Part shown: piece by piece, positions 25,609 to 34,622 of the stretch | How the letters are laid out: the number at the start of each line of letters is the position of its first letter | Position numbering within the stretch: the stretch's first letter is position 1 | DNA from: Exiguobacterium sp018617385 | Lineage (GTDB): Bacteria > Bacillota > Bacilli > Exiguobacteriales > Exiguobacteriaceae | NCBI RefSeq assembly: GCF_018617385.1 | Contig: NZ_JACSKA010000007.1 | Coordinates: 1-64,000 of the forward strand | Length of the DNA: 64,000 nucleotides | Reading direction: 5' to 3' | The notes under the pieces: generated by a model | The model's database searches: none | Seen by the model: only the letters and a program-made list of their open reading frames with translations | Told to the model about the DNA's origin: nothing | Program-made: the position numbers and the translations under genes

Positions 25609-26745
25609 TTAATGACTTTGATCAAGGATGATTCGAATTTCCTGAATCGTATACGGTGGAGATTTACGATGGAGCATCGCATGGCAGTTAGGACAGACCG
25701 GTATCAAGTCGTGAATTGGATCGATTACGTACTCTTCTTTGATGGTATGTATTTCTTTTAGGTGATGGACATGAATAAACTTATCACCAAGCTCTCCATA
25801 TACAGCGGCAAAATTAAAGCCACAAACTGAACAATCATACCCGTGTTTAGCTAGACATGCTTGTCGAGCTTTACTGTTTCGCTCATATGCATTAACGATC
25901 ACTTGTTTCGCACTGCCCTCCATGTAAACTGTCTCCGAGTTTAGTTCTTCTGTGAGTTTAATGTCTGGCCACTCTAAAGAATTAAGCTCATCTCCTATAT
26001 TCCATTTCTCACAAATAGCTTGAAAAGTCGCTGGATTTAAGGGCATCGATGAGGCTTGGAATCCATTCATCAAATACACATCCTCTGTGCGAGGTTCAAG
26101 CTCCCAATCATCCAACCGGATCGGATTTTCATAATTCGAGTAAACATAACGAATTGGAACATGATATCGCTTCTTATCTTCCTCTTCATAGTAATAGGGA
26201 TCATGTGCGCTTCTATATTCGGGTAATCCCGTCACTTGTACGATTGCATATATACCTCGTGACATTCGTTCGAGTCCATTCAACTGTTCTCTTGAACGTG
26301 TATCATTCCCAACACGAATGATCCCGAACTGTCCAATCTCGAACCAGTCCTTTTGCCACGCAGTGATGGAGAAGCTGTCATTAGTCTTACCTGAGAGCAA
26401 AAACTGATCCATCGCCCATTTATTCGGATTACAAAAGAACGTCCAACATCCTGTCGGTAAGACCTTCTCTTGTTTGATTCGACCTTCTTCTTTCCATACT
26501 CGTAGTTTTTCACGTCGGACCGATTCGTCGGTCGTGAAATTATAGCGATCTCCATTCCATGTCCAGGTCTCTCCGAGATACATTCCGTTCTCAATAATGG
26601 TATACGGTCTAGATTTCAATTCTGCATAGTCTTTCAACCAAAGCGCCGCTGCCTGTATATGTGGAAGTTCTTTCAATTCTTGATCGTTTTTAAAAATTAC
26701 AACCGGTTTATCACGACGATTTGTTGCAATAGGACGTCTCAACAT
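25609..26745 (-). CDS. EVE domain - HNH endonuclease
   Basis: A 378 aa protein. After an N-terminal ~100 residues, an EVE (PUA-like) domain runs ~100-195 with FFCNPNKWAMDQF, GQFGIIRVGNDTR and GIYAIVQVTGLP. The C-terminal HNH domain has CSVC at ~305, HVHHL at ~325 and CPNCHAMLH at ~350. EVE domains bind modified bases, and EVE-HNH fusions are known candidate modification-dependent restriction enzymes. The start is set to the ATG with AAGGAGG nine bases upstream; the reading frame is open for another 14 codons without a ribosome site. It converges on the SRA-HNH gene. Confidence 0.83.
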   Translation of the reverse strand: MLRRPIATNRRDKPVVIFKNDQELKELPHIQAAALWLKDYAELKSRPYTIIENGMYLGETWTWNGDRYNFTTDESVRREKLRVWKEEGRIKQEKVLPTGCWTFFCNPNKWAMDQFLLSGKTNDSFSITAWQKDWFEIGQFGIIRVGNDTRSREQLNGLERMSRGIYAIVQVTGLPEYRSAHDPYYYEEEDKKRYHVPIRYVYSNYENPIRLDDWELEPRTEDVYLMNGFQASSMPLNPATFQAICEKWNIGDELNSLEWPDIKLTEELNSETVYMEGSAKQVIVNAYERNSKARQACLAKHGYDCSVCGFNFAAVYGELGDKFIHVHHLKEIHTIKEEYVIDPIHDLIPVCPNCHAMLHRKSPPYTIQEIRIILDQSH

Positions 26746-26892
26746 AAATGTGTTCCTCCTTAAGAAACTTTGAATAGCCTGATACAAAAAAGTGTATACC
26801 TGAAAAAAATTAAGGTTTTCTTACATTTAACGGATTATAATAAGTTATACACTGGATAATTTTACAACATAACACGACTGGAGAGATATAAG

Positions 26893-27741
26893 TTGATCAA
26901 AAAGAAAATGATGAAAATGGGGCTAGTAACTCTATTTAGCGGGGCATTTTTAGTGATACCACATAGTGAAGTATCTGCAGCTTCGAGTATCAAAGTCCAT
27001 TACATCGACATTGGGCAGGGTGACGCCATCTATATCAAGATGCCGAGCGGTGAGGACGTTATCATCGACGGTGGAAACAAAGGAAAGGGCGATGCCATTG
27101 TTGCTTATCTCCAAAAACAAAAAGTCGATGACATTGAGGTGTTAATCTCGACGCATCCGGATGCGGACCATATCGGTGGATTGGATGAGATTCTAGACGC
27201 CTATCGTGTCGAGAACGTCTATGCACCAAAAGTGAAGCATACGACCCAGGCCTATAAAGACTTCCTTCAAGCCGTAAAACGGGAAGGTAAGACGATCAAA
27301 ACCGCTCAAATGGGCGTCTCACTCCCAATCAAAGGTGTGAGTGCGAAATTTGTCGGCCCAGTCAAATCCTATTCGAACAGTGACTTGAACAACTGGAGCG
27401 CGGTGCTTCATGTCACATATAAAAAGAATACATTCTTGTTCACCGGTGACGCAGAACATGTGGCTGAGAAAGATATGATGGCGAAGAAACAGACGCTTCG
27501 AGCGGATGTCTTGAAGGTGGGGCATCACGGAGCCAAGACATCAACGAGCAGCACGTTCTTGAATGCGGTGAAACCGAAATATGCCATTCTAAGCGTTGGA
27601 AAGAATAGTTATGGGCACCCGACATCTGAAGTCGTGACGAACTTGAAGCGAGTTAAGGCGACGACGTTACGCACTGATAAGAACGGCACGATCATCATCA
27701 CGGGGAACGGTTCGAGCTATACCGTGAAAAAATCAAAATGA
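26893..27741 (+). CDS. Secreted ComEC-like metallo-beta-lactamase fold hydrolase
   Basis: A 282 aa protein with a signal peptide (hydrophobic core LVTLFSGAFLVI, cleavage after about residue 30) followed by a ComEC/Rec2-type MBL domain: YIDIGQGDAIYI, the metal motif THPDADHIGG (residues 87-96), FTGDAE and VGHHGAKTS. The start is TTG with GGAGAG upstream. In ComEC the equivalent domain is an extracellular nuclease-like module; free secreted versions are common in Bacilli next to DUF3006 genes, as here (ATGA overlap). Probable extracellular phosphodiesterase or nuclease; substrate not known. Confidence 0.85.
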   Translation: MIKKKMMKMGLVTLFSGAFLVIPHSEVSAASSIKVHYIDIGQGDAIYIKMPSGEDVIIDGGNKGKGDAIVAYLQKQKVDDIEVLISTHPDADHIGGLDEILDAYRVENVYAPKVKHTTQAYKDFLQAVKREGKTIKTAQMGVSLPIKGVSAKFVGPVKSYSNSDLNNWSAVLHVTYKKNTFLFTGDAEHVAEKDMMAKKQTLRADVLKVGHHGAKTSTSSTFLNAVKPKYAILSVGKNSYGHPTSEVVTNLKRVKATTLRTDKNGTIIITGNGSSYTVKKSK

Positions 27742-27962
27742 AGCGGCGCCGAGGAATCATCGATCGCTTTGAAGGGGACTTGGCTGTCGTCGAATTCGGA
27801 GAAGTGATGGAGGATATTCCAAGGTCGCGACTCCCTGAGTCGATTCAACCGGGAGATGTACTTTGGTTTTACGAAGATGGTCGTGTTGAGAGGGATACTG
27901 AAGCAAAGCAGCAGCTATCAAATGAAATCGATCAATTAATGGAGGAGTTATGGGAAGAATAA
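27738..27962 (+). CDS. DUF3006 family protein
   Basis: A 74 aa protein beginning RRGIIDRFEGDLAVVEFG, the family's characteristic opening, followed by IPRSRLPESIQPGDVL. It overlaps the MBL gene by four bases and the patatin gene by 13 bases, so all three are translationally coupled. DUF3006 proteins habitually accompany ComEC-like MBL genes; their role is undefined. Confidence 0.85.
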   Translation: MKRRRGIIDRFEGDLAVVEFGEVMEDIPRSRLPESIQPGDVLWFYEDGRVERDTEAKQQLSNEIDQLMEELWEE

Positions 27963-28927
27963 TACAAGTAAAAGATGAGTCACATTCTCCCTCCAAGATT
28001 GGTTTAGTATTTGCTGGAGGCGGAGGAAAAGGAGCATATCAAGTCGGCGTATGGAAAGCTATTCAAGAGTATGAGCTTGACCAACGTATTACTGCTGTCT
28101 CAGGAACCTCCGTCGGCGCTTTAAATGGAGTATTATTCGCATCTAGTTCTGTTGATCGGGCAAGGGACGTATGGCTGAACATTTACCCGGATAAAATTCT
28201 ATCGATTGATCTTAGTTCATGGCACCGAAAGTTTCATAATAATTTTTTTAACATACCACAAAGCACTGTTGAATTATTTGCCGGGCGTGGTGTGTTTTCA
28301 AGAAAAGGACTTACAGAGATCATTCAACAGTCTGTGCACCTTTCTCTGATTAACACACATAGTATGCCCGTCTATGCTACGGCATACGATGCAAAGACGC
28401 GACAAGCCCATTATTTTCTACTGAATTGTTTAAGTGACGAAGAGAAGTTAAAGGCCTTACTTGCAAGTGCGGCACTTCCCTTTGTCTTCGATCCGGTCAT
28501 TATACATAATCAGACGTATTGGGATGGAGGGTTGGTAGACAACACCCCAATCACTCCATTATATGATATGGGATGTTCGACAATTTTGGTGGTCCATTTA
28601 AATAGAATGGCCATCATAGATAAATCAAAGTATCCCGATGCAAAGATTATCGAGATCTTTCCAAAAGATTCATTAGGAGCATTCTTTGATGGGACGTTAG
28701 ATTTCAGTCCTGCGAATGCTCGAATCAGAATGGAACAAGGTTATAGAGATGCCAAATGTATCCTTGAACCAATCTACAGAATGATGCAAACCCAAGTAAA
28801 ACTCTTAAAAAAAGTTTCGGAGTTCGTTCAAGAAGAAGAAGGGACTTTCTATGAGTTAAAAAAAGTATTAAGCGATAGAGAAGAATTGAAAAAAACATTA
28901 CGTGGGGTGCTCAATGAAACAGAATGA
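27950..28927 (+). CDS. Patatin-like phospholipase
   Basis: A 325 aa protein with all patatin features: oxyanion loop GGGGKGAYQVG (residues 23-33), nucleophile elbow GTSVG (Ser54) and the catalytic DGG motif with Asp192. No signal peptide or membrane helix is present, so it should act from the cytoplasm on membrane lipids. It overlaps DUF3006 upstream and the next gene downstream by 14 bases. Patatins serve as effectors in several defence systems, for example CapV in CBASS; no cyclase or cognate sensor of that type is present, so the regulator may be the next protein. Confidence 0.85.
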   Translation: MGRIIQVKDESHSPSKIGLVFAGGGGKGAYQVGVWKAIQEYELDQRITAVSGTSVGALNGVLFASSSVDRARDVWLNIYPDKILSIDLSSWHRKFHNNFFNIPQSTVELFAGRGVFSRKGLTEIIQQSVHLSLINTHSMPVYATAYDAKTRQAHYFLLNCLSDEEKLKALLASAALPFVFDPVIIHNQTYWDGGLVDNTPITPLYDMGCSTILVVHLNRMAIIDKSKYPDAKIIEIFPKDSLGAFFDGTLDFSPANARIRMEQGYRDAKCILEPIYRMMQTQVKLLKKVSEFVQEEEGTFYELKKVLSDREELKKTLRGVLNETE

Positions 28928-30662
28928 ATTATTAATCAGACGAGATGGGCTAGAACCCATCGAAGATAAGCATGAGCTTGATCTTGCTATCGAAAAAACG
29001 ATTGAACAGTACAAACAAAACAGCTCTCAAATAGCAAGGCTAACTGTTGATAGTGTTACATCATTGGCAGTGGCCGAAGCCAGAACTAATGAACTTGAAA
29101 ATCAAGGATTTATAAAACATGCTTTTAATAATCTGACCGGTAAAAACAAAAAACTGAAATCTAGCATATCTTATAGTCAACGTAAAGCACAGTATGCGGC
29201 CCAACAAACCTTGGTAAAATTGGCCGAACAAAACCTTTTAACTTTCGACGTTCTGACTGCGGTGAACAGTAAATTGAATACTTATATGATAAGTAATAGT
29301 CTAGAAGTCAATGAGATGTACGCTATGCTTCTTCAATTCATAACCGAGACAAGAAGTAATGTTTTAAAAACTGAACATCAATTAAGTCATCTCAATCAAA
29401 AAGTGGACTTGCTCAAATGGGCACAGACTGCTGAATATGCAACATTCAATGGAACTCCTTATGCTGAATTAGAAACAGCTAGTAAAGCGGTTTGTCTGAC
29501 TAGCGATTTCTACACTATTTCTAGAGGTGTGTGGGATACAACAGATTTGTTACTCATTAAATCAGTATTGAAAGATTTAGGAGAAGATTCGAATCGCAAT
29601 ATTAGCTTTGAATTGATTTTAGATCAGTTTATCAGGGATGCGCCATTCAGAGATGTATTACAGGAGGTTATCCGATTTGACCATGTTCAAGATTTCTCGG
29701 AAATTGAGATACCCCTAATTTATAGTCTTTATAAAGCTTGCTATTTGATTGTAAATGAAAAATATGTCGTCCAGACTATCTTGGATAACCTTTCTTCATT
29801 AGGGATCGAGAAATCAGAATCCGAACTTACTAAAGAACTCACATTAAACTATGTTAGAGAAAATGGACGAAGAGACTTAACGCTTAAACAGCCTATTTTT
29901 GAACTTATCAATGAACTATTGATTGAATTAAAAATAGTGAATAACTTTATCCTTGAAGAAGAAGAAGCGTTATCAGCTATGATTGATTCAGAAACACAGC
30001 TACTTGAATCAAAAAAAGATGAATTGTATGAAGTTGTTATTTTGGACTATGAGATGGACAAGTTCGAGTTAACGATGTTATTAAATGAGCTATTAAACAT
30101 TGAAGTGAAAGAAGCAAATTTATTGTTAAGTGACGATAGATTAATGTATAGAATTGCAGAAAATTTATCAGAAAGCGAAGCCAAAAAAATTGCAAAAAAA
30201 TTAAGTGGGCAGAAGGTTCTGACTACTATCAATAACCAGAATGAACCTTTAAGCATTATATATCTAGACTTCAAAAAAATTCGAGAAAAATACACTTATC
30301 ATAAAGAACTTACGTTTGATCGAAATCTAAATAGTAAGACTAAGTTTGTGAAAATGGAGTATGGATCAATAATAACCCCATACAGTTTGATTGGTGGTCT
30401 TTCAAGGAACGATATAACAAATAAAACAAATGAACTTTTTGTAGCAAATGTTCATGGTAAGGTAAAAAAAGTTTTCAATGATATTCAAGGTCTAAAATTA
30501 AATACCATCGAGGAAACAGCTACGCTAATCCCACTAGTTTGTTGCAAATCGATCAAAGGAACTCCATTAGTTGCAGACGAAATAAATATCTACTATTCAA
30601 CTTTATCTGGCTATAATCTAAAGCAAATTAATTTAAACACTCTCGTAATTAAAGATTTTTAA
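28914..30662 (+). CDS. Large helical protein partnered with the patatin
   Basis: A 582 aa protein of unknown family. It is predominantly helical with few cysteines. An early segment QGFIKHAFNNLTGKNKKLKS (residues ~60-80) precedes coiled-coil-like helices to ~160. The C-terminal 120 residues look beta-rich (ISIIYLDFKKIREK; YGSIITPYSLIGGLS). ATG 28914 is chosen because GTGGGGTG lies just upstream; it overlaps the patatin gene. Base composition is AT-rich. A sensor or inhibitor controlling the patatin is a reasonable inference, not shown by the sequence. Confidence 0.7.
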   Translation: MKQNELLIRRDGLEPIEDKHELDLAIEKTIEQYKQNSSQIARLTVDSVTSLAVAEARTNELENQGFIKHAFNNLTGKNKKLKSSISYSQRKAQYAAQQTLVKLAEQNLLTFDVLTAVNSKLNTYMISNSLEVNEMYAMLLQFITETRSNVLKTEHQLSHLNQKVDLLKWAQTAEYATFNGTPYAELETASKAVCLTSDFYTISRGVWDTTDLLLIKSVLKDLGEDSNRNISFELILDQFIRDAPFRDVLQEVIRFDHVQDFSEIEIPLIYSLYKACYLIVNEKYVVQTILDNLSSLGIEKSESELTKELTLNYVRENGRRDLTLKQPIFELINELLIELKIVNNFILEEEEALSAMIDSETQLLESKKDELYEVVILDYEMDKFELTMLLNELLNIEVKEANLLLSDDRLMYRIAENLSESEAKKIAKKLSGQKVLTTINNQNEPLSIIYLDFKKIREKYTYHKELTFDRNLNSKTKFVKMEYGSIITPYSLIGGLSRNDITNKTNELFVANVHGKVKKVFNDIQGLKLNTIEETATLIPLVCCKSIKGTPLVADEINIYYSTLSGYNLKQINLNTLVIKDF

Positions 30663-30807
30663 TTTACATATCACTAGGTTTTTATTTCATAAATCATTCT
30701 AAAATAATTGACGATACCAAAATGTGTGTTTGTAATTGAGTCGGACATGTGGTTAAGGCATTATCTGATTTTTGAAGAATTTTTCATTAGATAAAGGAGT
30801 GATAAGA

Positions 30808-31224
30808 ATGGCGATTTATGGTATCGGAGCAATGTATGGGAGAAATACAGATAAATTGAGAGATTTTGTGATTGAGAAGTGTGCTTGTATCGGATGGGAA
30901 GAATTTGAAGCGCCTGCAACTCATAAAATGTTAGCGGGAATTAAAACGGGCGATATTATGTATATTAAATCTATGGGTATATCTGATAAAACGCTGAACA
31001 TAAAAGCAATTGGTGTTGTATTTGATGATCAGATAAAAGACTTCTTTAATCTCGGCAAAGGAGTATCAGTCAAGTGGATATGGACTCAAGAAAATAAACA
31101 TCCAATAAAAGTGAATATAACTACAGAAATGTATAAGAACAATGTTTTTAACAATACGCTGTATGAAGAATATAACCCATTCATCCAATCAATCATTATG
31201 AGACAACTATTTGGTGACCTCTAA
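30808..31224 (+). CDS. EVE/PUA-like small protein
   Basis: A 138 aa protein with features of the EVE/PUA-like fold: an opening strand AIYGIGAMYG, CACIGWEEF, then KTGDIMYIKS and an IKAIGVVFDD strand. Such domains bind modified nucleotides in DNA or RNA. ATG 30808 has AAAGGAGTG upstream, unlike an earlier TTG. It stands alone between the patatin pair and the transfer region, convergent with the ArdC-like gene. The assignment rests on pattern only. Confidence 0.55.
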   Translation: MAIYGIGAMYGRNTDKLRDFVIEKCACIGWEEFEAPATHKMLAGIKTGDIMYIKSMGISDKTLNIKAIGVVFDDQIKDFFNLGKGVSVKWIWTQENKHPIKVNITTEMYKNNVFNNTLYEEYNPFIQSIIMRQLFGDL

Positions 31225-31232
31225 TAGAGAAA

Positions 31233-31272
31233 AGACCAGGTATGAAATCTAGAGGATGCATACCTGGTGATC
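31233..31272. terminator. Convergent terminator
   Basis: GACCAGGTATG and CATACCTGGTGATC form an inverted repeat between the stop codons of the two convergent genes. The T-tract is weak. Confidence 0.5.
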
Positions 31273-31274
31273 TC

Positions 31275-32711
31275 TCAATTAAGACGTTCAATACCAAAAA
31301 TCGCAGTTTTGGAGAAAGTTCTTTTCTTTTCATTGAGAAGAACTTTCTGGCAGCGCTCTTCTAACGATTCCAAAAGTGAATTCTCTAATCGCCTGCTTTT
31401 TTCTAAGTCTTGTAATGGATGTACAGTTTTTTCTGGATCAAAGTGACCGCTGATCAATGATTTATCCGGTAAAGCGACCGTATAGGCAACAAGTGCATCT
31501 TCATTGAATTCATGGTTGTTGGCAGTGCCGAATGGCTGGAACCCGAATCCTTTACCATGAATATACATGAGCGGCTCATCGACACGATCCACCTTCAGGT
31601 TCGTCTCGAGAGTCGCTTTTGCGTTTAGATAGGATCCAACTTTTTCAGGAAACACACTCTGTACGGCGTGAACTCGCTCGTAGAGTGTGAGGTCGGTGTC
31701 TTTCCATCCCATACGCCGATCTAGCTGCTCGATATATTCAAGTGGAGTCTGTTCCTTTTCTTGCTCCAACGAGCGTACCTTTTCTAAGTGTGACTCGATA
31801 TGATCAAGGAAGGTCGCGGATGTCTGATGGACTTCTTGCAACAATTGTTCCTTGTCTAGAAGTTCCTTGTCTTTCGTCCAGCCGGCCAAGTAAGACAGTG
31901 AGAAGTCGTCTGTCGGGAACCCGAGCTGATGTGAGACGACATAGGCGACCATCTCGGCTTGGAACTCTTTCTCGTGTGCCGTGAGCGGTTTGTCCCGTTC
32001 GAGATTACGCTCTTGGTTGTGCAGCTCCGCGTGGGCGAGCTCGTGGATCAGGACACTGATGTCCTCGATCGATGAGTTCCGCGGGTTCAAGGCGATTGCA
32101 TGTAGCTCCGGATAGTAACAGCCCTTCGCCGTCCCGATCTCGTCGAGCGGTTCCTCCAATAGCGTCACATTCCGGGCATCTGCGAGCGTCGTCAAGGCGT
32201 CACGGATGTCTTGTTCGTTCTCGAGCCCGCCGTCCCGGTGATACCGTTTGAAGATGTCCGAGACCTCGATCCCTTTCTCGCGCGCGTCGGTCTGCGTGTA
32301 CTCGAACACGTGACCGATCTTGAAGTACATCATCTTGCGTGACGGGATGCGTCCTTGTTTCACGCCGTCCTTGATCGGCTTCGGTGCTTTGCTGAGCGGC
32401 ACCCATTCATCTTTGTGCAAGGCATACGTCACTGGACTTGGGACGAACACCTTGATGCCACGCTCGCCTTTTTGCACCTGTGCGCCTTGCTTCTCCCAGA
32501 ACGGGTAAGAGCCGACCGCGACCGCTCCGGGGAACTGGGACTCAATCAAAACAGCGTTCCGCATCGAGTATTGATGGAACTTGCCGAGGAACTGCAGATG
32601 TTCCCGAATTTTTTCTGGGCTCTCGAAGTAGCTGTCGATCTGTTTTCCCATTTGTTCCGTCAAGGCCTCGAGCTCGGCCTTCCGTTCTTCGTTCGTCTTC
32701 ATCTTGGCCAT
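31275..32711 (-). CDS. ArdC-like antirestriction/zincin metallopeptidase protein
   Basis: A 478 aa protein. The N-terminal ~120 residues match the ArdC single-stranded DNA-binding domain (FHQYSMRNAVLIESQFPGA, FWEKQGAQVQKGERGIKV). A zincin domain follows with HELAH at residues 223-227. The C-terminal ~200 residues, including GWKDTDLTLYERV and GKGFGFQPFG, are of the kind found in large polyvalent mobile-element proteins. GAAGGAGTC precedes the start. ArdC proteins enter recipients with conjugating DNA and protect it from restriction. Position at the far end of the transfer cluster is consistent with this. Confidence 0.87.
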   Translation of the reverse strand: MAKMKTNEERKAELEALTEQMGKQIDSYFESPEKIREHLQFLGKFHQYSMRNAVLIESQFPGAVAVGSYPFWEKQGAQVQKGERGIKVFVPSPVTYALHKDEWVPLSKAPKPIKDGVKQGRIPSRKMMYFKIGHVFEYTQTDAREKGIEVSDIFKRYHRDGGLENEQDIRDALTTLADARNVTLLEEPLDEIGTAKGCYYPELHAIALNPRNSSIEDISVLIHELAHAELHNQERNLERDKPLTAHEKEFQAEMVAYVVSHQLGFPTDDFSLSYLAGWTKDKELLDKEQLLQEVHQTSATFLDHIESHLEKVRSLEQEKEQTPLEYIEQLDRRMGWKDTDLTLYERVHAVQSVFPEKVGSYLNAKATLETNLKVDRVDEPLMYIHGKGFGFQPFGTANNHEFNEDALVAYTVALPDKSLISGHFDPEKTVHPLQDLEKSRRLENSLLESLEERCQKVLLNEKKRTFSKTAIFGIERLN

Positions 32712-32715
32712 CGTG

Positions 32716-33003
32716 TCAGACTCCTTCCTTCAACAAGTCGGTGACAGATTCTTCAGTATCCGTAAATTCATTCAGTTCACGTTCGAGTTGCGATGACGTA
32801 TCCGAAATGTCGAGTAACAGCCGTGTTCGCTCGAAATTGACGGGAAGCAAGACGACCTCGTCTTGCGCGACGGTGGTCAAAAGTTGGTGCTCGGAAGCGG
32901 ACACCGGGATGTCGTACCGCTTTCCATAGATGAGGACCGTGACGGTATCAAATTGAAGCGTCAACAGTTGTCCCATCGTGAAGGGACGGTCAAGTGGTTG
33001 CAT
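32716..33003 (-). CDS. Small protein of the mobilisation region
   Basis: A 95 aa protein with a beta-rich start (FTMGQLLTLQFDTVTVLIYG) and an acidic helical tail (SSQLERELNEFTDTEESVTD). The start is placed at the ATG nine bases inside the longest frame, because GAGAGAGG would otherwise abut the start codon. It lies between the relaxase accessory gene and the ArdC gene, four bases from the latter's ribosome site region. Family unknown. Confidence 0.6.
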   Translation of the reverse strand: MQPLDRPFTMGQLLTLQFDTVTVLIYGKRYDIPVSASEHQLLTTVAQDEVVLLPVNFERTRLLLDISDTSSQLERELNEFTDTEESVTDLLKEGV

Positions 33004-33008
33004 AAGGT

Positions 33009-33458
33009 TCATCCTCTCTCAAAAGTTAGTGTGTCCTTCTTCTGTTTTTGATGCTCGATGCGTTCCTGGACGACACGTTCCGCCGTCTCGAGGAACGTCG
33101 GCTTGAACTGGTTCGTCGTCATGATGTCCTCAATGCCCTCGGTCTGCATAAGTGCCTGCAGGAGCTCTGTCAGGATTTGCCCATGACGGTCAGAGCGGTT
33201 CGCGGCGAGTCGTATCCGTTCGAGTTCCGTCGATATCTGCTCGTTCACCAACTCCTCGATATGGTGGGAGACCTGCGTGCTGATTGAACGGGTGAGGAAA
33301 TGCATGTCCCACTTCTCGTCAGCCAGTTGTTTATGCTCGTCTGCGATATGGTCGATGACCTGACCAAGATGGCCGAAGCGTTTGTCGTCGGCGAACTCCT
33401 CCAAATACGCGACCGTCTCCGGCTTCAATCGAAGACGGATTTGTCTCAACTTTTCCAT
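33009..33458 (-). CDS. Relaxosome accessory-like protein
   Basis: A 149 aa protein. The N-terminus KLRQIRLRLKPETVAYLEEF resembles a ribbon-helix-helix strand and helix, followed by a long helical region (residues ~40-130). GAGGGAGGAC precedes the start. It is immediately downstream of the relaxase gene (9 base gap). A DNA-binding role in the relaxosome or in regulation of the mob operon is inferred. Confidence 0.6.
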   Translation of the reverse strand: MEKLRQIRLRLKPETVAYLEEFADDKRFGHLGQVIDHIADEHKQLADEKWDMHFLTRSISTQVSHHIEELVNEQISTELERIRLAANRSDRHGQILTELLQALMQTEGIEDIMTTNQFKPTFLETAERVVQERIEHQKQKKDTLTFERG

Positions 33459-33467
33459 CGTCCTCCC

Positions 33468-34622
33468 TCACTTTCCATATTCGATGTCCCGTTCCAGCTG
33501 TTCGAAAGCCCGTTGGTTCTTCAAGTGTTCGAATTCGTCGTTCATATGCCGCTCGATCCGGTAGAGTGATTCGTTGAATATCTTTTGTTGTTTGAATGCG
33601 CGTTGGACCGGATGTTTGGGGGCTTCATTTCTCTCAACTGTCGGCTGTTCTTTTGACAAGTCTCGCATCTCGGAAAGGATGGCATTCCCCATCCGGGTGT
33701 AGAGGTCCTGTCGTTTCGTCGTCCGATACCGCTCTGCCTTCTCCGTGTCGCCGTAGCTGCGACGATGGAACGACACTTCCTGCTCGAGTCGCGCGTTGAA
33801 GGCTTGAAACTCTGATTTGAAGTGAATATCGATATAACGGTCGGTCAGACGATTGAGCGATTCACGGAGCGGTTGCATCCCGTTCATGTTGTAGCGCCAC
33901 TGTCGTTTGTCTTCCGGCAATCGTTCATAGATGTCCTTGAATTGACGGACGATGTCGGGATGCAGGACACGGTTCTGGAGCGTTCGAATCTTCCGGTTTC
34001 GTTTATGCGCGACCAGTTCGTCTCTTATGAACGCGTTCAGCTTCTCCTGTTCTTTCGTTCGGTCAGCGAGGGAATGGATGACCTTCGACTTCATCAGCTC
34101 GATCGATTTTGGTTTACGTTTGCCACGCTCGCGCATGTGGCTCGTCTCGACGATGGCGACATGCACGTGGATATTATCGGTGTTGTAATGCACGGCACCG
34201 GTCCAGTAGGCGTGGACCATCTTTTCTTTTTGGAGCATCGAATCGACCGCGTTCCGCGTCGCCTGGATCAATCGTTTCTCGTCGACGAGGTCGTCGTGGA
34301 GCACACCGGTCTCGCGTAGCCAAGCGTTGTCGAACGAGATGACGTCTTGCCAGAGGATGCTTCCGTTCGCTTGCGCATGCTTGAAGATGTCGCGAACGGC
34401 ACGGCGCTTCTCGTCGCTCAACCGGTCGTCCTCGCGTGTGAACAGACCGCTCGACTTCGTCTCGTCTTCCATATAGTCGTGATACGTCTCGAACTGATCG
34501 TGGCTGTCTTTCGCGTCCGGTCGATTGATGTAGTCGAGGTATGTCGTGTAGCGACGCGACTTCTTTTTCGTGCTCGGCACCTTGAACTTCGACCTGATGA
34601 CGACACCCGGCGTCTCACGCAT
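33468..34622 (-). CDS. MobP-type relaxase
   Basis: A 384 aa relaxase. The metal-binding histidine motif is HYNTDNIHVHVAIVE with H145, H152 and H154. N-terminal residues VVIRSKFKVP then TTYLDYINR and a tyrosine-rich stretch (Tyr25, 28, 31, 48, 50) could provide the nicking tyrosine. The sequence resembles the MobP2 group of Gram-positive conjugative plasmids. GAGGTGATGCAGG precedes the start, which overlaps the upstream gene by eight bases. It nicks oriT and pilots the transferred strand; the likely oriT lies just upstream at about 34940-35060. Confidence 0.85.
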   Translation of the reverse strand: MRETPGVVIRSKFKVPSTKKKSRRYTTYLDYINRPDAKDSHDQFETYHDYMEDETKSSGLFTREDDRLSDEKRRAVRDIFKHAQANGSILWQDVISFDNAWLRETGVLHDDLVDEKRLIQATRNAVDSMLQKEKMVHAYWTGAVHYNTDNIHVHVAIVETSHMRERGKRKPKSIELMKSKVIHSLADRTKEQEKLNAFIRDELVAHKRNRKIRTLQNRVLHPDIVRQFKDIYERLPEDKRQWRYNMNGMQPLRESLNRLTDRYIDIHFKSEFQAFNARLEQEVSFHRRSYGDTEKAERYRTTKRQDLYTRMGNAILSEMRDLSKEQPTVERNEAPKHPVQRAFKQQKIFNESLYRIERHMNDEFEHLKNQRAFEQLERDIEYGK

